Origin: Brienomyrus brachyistius
Lineage: Eukaryota > Chordata > Actinopteri > Osteoglossiformes > Mormyridae
Assembly: GCF_023856365.1 (NCBI RefSeq)
Contig: NC_064554.1
Coordinates: 11,818,801 to 11,882,800 of the forward strand
Length of the DNA: 64,000 bases
Reading direction: 5' to 3'
This document shows, piece by piece, positions 61,190 to 64,000 of the stretch. The notes beneath the pieces are model-generated. The model was given only the letters and a program-made list of their open reading frames with translations, was not told the origin of the DNA and searched no databases. The translations under genes and the position numbers were made by a program. Position 1 is the first letter of the stretch. Each line of letters opens with the position of its first letter.

Positions 61190-62634
61190 CTGAGAGGACC
61201 AACAAAAGGCCCCTTAAATGACAAACACGTGGCTCCCTGCTACATGGCATAGCGGCGGCATGCAGTGTCACAATTCATCACTGGTGATGCTTTTCAGCCG
61301 ATACTTGTTTCCTCCAAGCCACCTACACAGCTGGACAATTTACCAGAGTGATACAGGTAATGGATCAAGGGTACAACCTCTGGGCCCCAAACCCCAGGGC
61401 CTCAACCTCTGGGCCCCTCCTAGGACCTGGCAGGCCTCACAGCTACAGAACCAACTGCTCCCTCAGCGAGACGGCAGCTGTCAGGTCATAAACGAAACAG
61501 CAACAGGAGTGGCAGGGAACAGCAGGAGCGAGCAGGCTAGGCCCACGCCCCACACTGCACCCCTGACAGGAAGTGAGTCACACAGCAACTCCCGCTATTA
61601 AAAGCAGAGGAGGAAAGCAGTGTAGAAGTCCACCAGAGGAACCCTTCAAAGGACAACATGAGAGGGAGGGAGAGAGAGAGCGAGCGAGCGTTCCCTGGAA
61701 GCCACTCGACAGTCCAAACCCAAAGAGAATAAAAGCTCCAGTGCTCCGGTAGCACTGCTGTGAGCCAGTTTGAAAACAAGAGAGCGAAAGAGAGGCACAG
61801 AAGGGGCAGAAAAAATATGAGGCTGTTATATAACCCAAAATACACGGACGTTTAAACACAAGTTAACGCCTCCTGAACACTCACTGTCTGCATGCCTCAT
61901 TCCCACACTTTCAGACTGGATATCCTGTATTCTAAACTCTGCAACCATGTTCCGCCCCCCAGCTGACTTCCTCACAGAAGGGAGGTGTCTGCTTTCTGCT
62001 GGAACCACACCCCACGAAGCATATCCTTTCCAAGCAAAGGTTCCACCCCCTGGGTCAGGCGAGCAGAGAGCTCATGGCAAAGGGAAGGCGTGGAGCGGCT
62101 GGCTGCACAGCACAGTATAGACTCTGCTCCCTGGGCCCTGCCTGTGCCACAGCGGCTGGCTGCACAGCACAGTATAGACTCTGCTCCCTGGGCCCTGCCT
62201 GTGCCAGAGCAGCTGGCTGCACAGGCACCTCAGCATTACACAGGTGACCAAATGGTAGACGAGCATGGGAAAACAAAGCACAAGCACTCAGGTCTCTAGG
62301 GGGAAGTGAAGTTGGAAGTGAGCAGTAGCATGCATCTGTGGGCCCCACCCACAAAGGAGCAAATGTGTCTCATTTCCAGCAGAGATGTGCTTCCCACCCA
62401 CTAGAGGGCGCACTGAACACCATCACTACAGGCACAGGATCATCCTCACATCGCTAAAGAAATAGAATTGCACACAGGTTGAGAAACTTACACAATCCTC
62501 AGGTAACCCTAAACGCAGTAAGTGACACTTCAGCGAGACAGGCTCACACACAGTCCAACACAGTGTTACACAGCTGGGCACCTGTATACAGACATGCCAC
62601 CCCATTAATGTAGACTGCTTACATAAGAACATAA
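61190..62634 (-). other. sun1 upstream intron or 5' flank
   Basis: No exon encoding the missing sun1 N-terminus was found. The acceptor of the first identified exon (CTCTCAG at 61196-61190 on the gene strand) requires an upstream exon ending after the second base of a codon. At 62094-62223 a 57-bp unit containing AGCGGCTGGCTGCACAGCAC is directly duplicated with a third partial copy. Otherwise no feature is recognised. Confidence 0.45.
62094..62223. repeat. 57-bp direct tandem duplication
   Basis: AGCGGCTGGCTGCACAGCAC starts at 62094 and again at 62151, with a third, partial copy (AGCAGCTGGCTGCACAG) near 62207. The first two copies are almost identical, so the duplication is recent. Confidence 0.9.
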
Positions 62635-63390
62635 GAAACTTACAAACGAGAGGAGGCCATTCACCCCATCAAGCTCATTTTGGAGAACTTTAACTAATAG
62701 CTCAGAGTTGTTAAAATCTTATCTAGCTCTGATTTAAAGGGACCCAGGGTTTTAGCTTGCGCTACACTAGCAGGAAGACTATTCCATACTCTAACTACAC
62801 GCTGTGTAAAGAAGTGTTTTCTGAAATTCAATTTAAAATGTTCTCCCTGTCACGATCGCGGGCAGGCACAGCAGCGATCGTGCGGGTAGGCGGGTATGAA
62901 GCAGGCAGGCAAGCCAAAATCGAGGCAAAACTTGGGGTTTATTACGGAACGAGTGCTAGAGACAGGACACGTCCGACACACCATCACCAAACCACAATGA
63001 CGGACAGGAGAACAGGCAAGACCAGGACTTAAATGAGAGAAGACTGAGTAAAGTAATCGGAAACAGCTGGAAACGATCAGGGCAACACACGTAGGTAATC
63101 AGGGGGCGTGGCACACACGAGGAGTCGACGAGCCGGGTCATGACACTCCCGCTTATTTCCACCTTTGGCCATGAGTTCTAGTGTTTAAACTAATATTAAA
63201 GTAGCCATTTAGCTGAACAGCATTGAGACCTGTTAGAACCTTATATACCTGGATCATGTCCCGCCTTAGTCTCCTTTGCTCGAGGCTAAACAGATTCAGC
63301 TCAGTTAACCTCTCCTTTTCCAAGGCATGTATTAGGATGAATTCGCGGATGATTGCATTGCCCACATGGTATGGAATTAATCCATCCATC
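62635..63390 (-). mobile_element. 3' end of a non-LTR retrotransposon (LINE), split by an LTR insertion
   Basis: On the minus strand 63390-63151 encodes the C-terminal LINE block with LFSLEQRRLRRDMIQVYK. After removing the insertion at 62848-63145 the frame resumes, with disruptions, in the RVVRVWNSLPASVAQAKTLG-like block and a short 3' UTR ending in a repeated ACATAAGA-type tail. This is typical of the CR1/L2-like groups. It is 5'-truncated and inactive. Confidence 0.75.
62848..63145 (-). mobile_element. Solo LTR inserted in the LINE
   Basis: A 298-bp block starting TGTCACGA and ending TCATGACA (TG...CA ends, inverted over 7 of 8 bases), flanked on both sides by the 5-bp duplication CTCCC (62843-62847 and 63146-63150). 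On the minus strand it contains AATAAA near 62940. The 5-bp target-site duplication and TG/CA termini are those of an LTR retrotransposon; with no internal region it is a solo LTR left by recombination. Confidence 0.78.
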
Positions 63391-63737
63391 TATTTTCCAA
63401 ACCGCTTATCCTACTGGGTCGCGGGGGGTCCGGAGCCTATCCTGGAAGCAATGGGCACGAGGCAGGGAACAACCCAGGATGGGGGGCCAGCCCATCACAG
63501 GGCACACTCACACACCATTCACTCATACATGCACTACTACGGGCAATTTAGCAAGTCCAATCAGCCTCAGCATGTTTTTCAACTGTGGGGGGAAACCGGA
63601 GTACCCGGAGGAAACCCCACGACGATATGGGGAGAACATGCAAACTCCACACACATGTGACTCAGGCGGAGACTCGAACCAGGGACCCAGAGGTTTGAGG
63701 CAACCATGTTAACTACTGCACCACCCTGCTGCCCCTA
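63385..63737 (-). mobile_element. tRNA-headed teleost SINE
   Basis: Read on the minus strand: head GGGTGGTGCAGTAGTTAACA with B box CCTGGTTCGAGTCTC, then the body with GGTTTCCTCCGGGTACTCCG, TGGGCTGGCCCCCCATCC and the end CCAGTAGGATAAGCGGTTTG. This is the same family as the copy at 43390, and the better preserved one. It abuts the LINE fragment on its left. Confidence 0.8.
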
Positions 63738-64000
63738 GAATTAATCCTTTTATTGTAAATTGTGATTGTGGATTTATTCTGATCGTGTATGGACTAATCA
63801 TCCTGAAATTCAGATACATTGCCCATGATTCACCCAGAATATTACTGAACTGCACAAACATGTTATTCTTTACCGATCACCTGTACAACCTACTTCTTCA
63901 CAAATAACTTGTGTGTCATAAAAAGAATCCAGGATGCTTATCTGGTCCATTAGATCAGCATGCAGAATGCTTATCTTGTTTTGGGGAGACAGGGGAGGAT
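63738..64000. other. Right edge, nothing recognised
   Basis: AT-rich sequence with no exon, repeat signature or splice-flanked frame that I can support. Confidence 0.5.

Noticed and set aside
62426..62632. Minus-strand frame considered as the missing first coding exon of sun1
   Set aside because: It lacks the expected N-terminal SUN1 features and has no donor in the phase required by the exon at 61189.

Overview
This is a window of ray-finned fish (teleost) nuclear DNA. Its genes are split by GT-AG introns, it is rich in minisatellites and CA/GT microsatellites, and it carries typical fish interspersed repeats (tRNA-headed SINEs, LINE 3' ends, hAT-, Tc1- and Ty3/Gypsy-like relics). No prokaryotic features, CRISPR arrays, rRNA or functional tRNA genes were seen. 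Exons were assigned by reading the sequence and checking that every splice phase joins in frame. Family assignments rest on remembered protein families, not on a search.

Layout. 1-3.9 kb: two minisatellites and unassigned DNA. 3.9-8.4 kb (+): a complete vitamin K-dependent protein Z gene (proz), 8 coding exons, 425 aa, with a dead serine-protease domain. 8.4-23.2 kb: gene-poor DNA that probably holds the promoter or 5' non-coding part of the next gene, plus several transposon relics. 23.25-25.13 kb (+): gprc5b, an orphan class C seven-helix receptor, 3 coding exons, 390 aa. 25-37 kb: non-coding DNA with relics of Tc1 and Gypsy elements and copies of a non-coding module that also lies upstream of gprc5b. 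45.26-37.45 kb (-): iqck, 9 coding exons, 304 aa. 45.3-47.3 kb (+): broken, lysine-rich remains that look like knop1, head-to-head with iqck. 61.19-50.86 kb (-): sun1, 22 coding exons in the window (983 codons, first coding exon missing). 61.2-64 kb: the sun1 upstream intron or flank, with a LINE interrupted by a solo LTR.

The order gprc5b > < iqck < > knop1 matches the human 16p12 arrangement as I recall it, which supports the iqck and knop1 calls. The genes do not form one pathway: proz is a secreted liver coagulation cofactor, gprc5b a membrane receptor, iqck a calmodulin-motif protein linked to cilia and sperm, and sun1 the inner-nuclear-membrane half of the LINC complex.

No new gene system was found. 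The items most worth a second look are the non-coding module repeated on both sides of gprc5b, the paired hydrophobic cassette exons of sun1, the apparent decay of knop1, the unusual Gla-domain keel of protein Z, and a 1.1-kb element with about 310-bp inverted arms.
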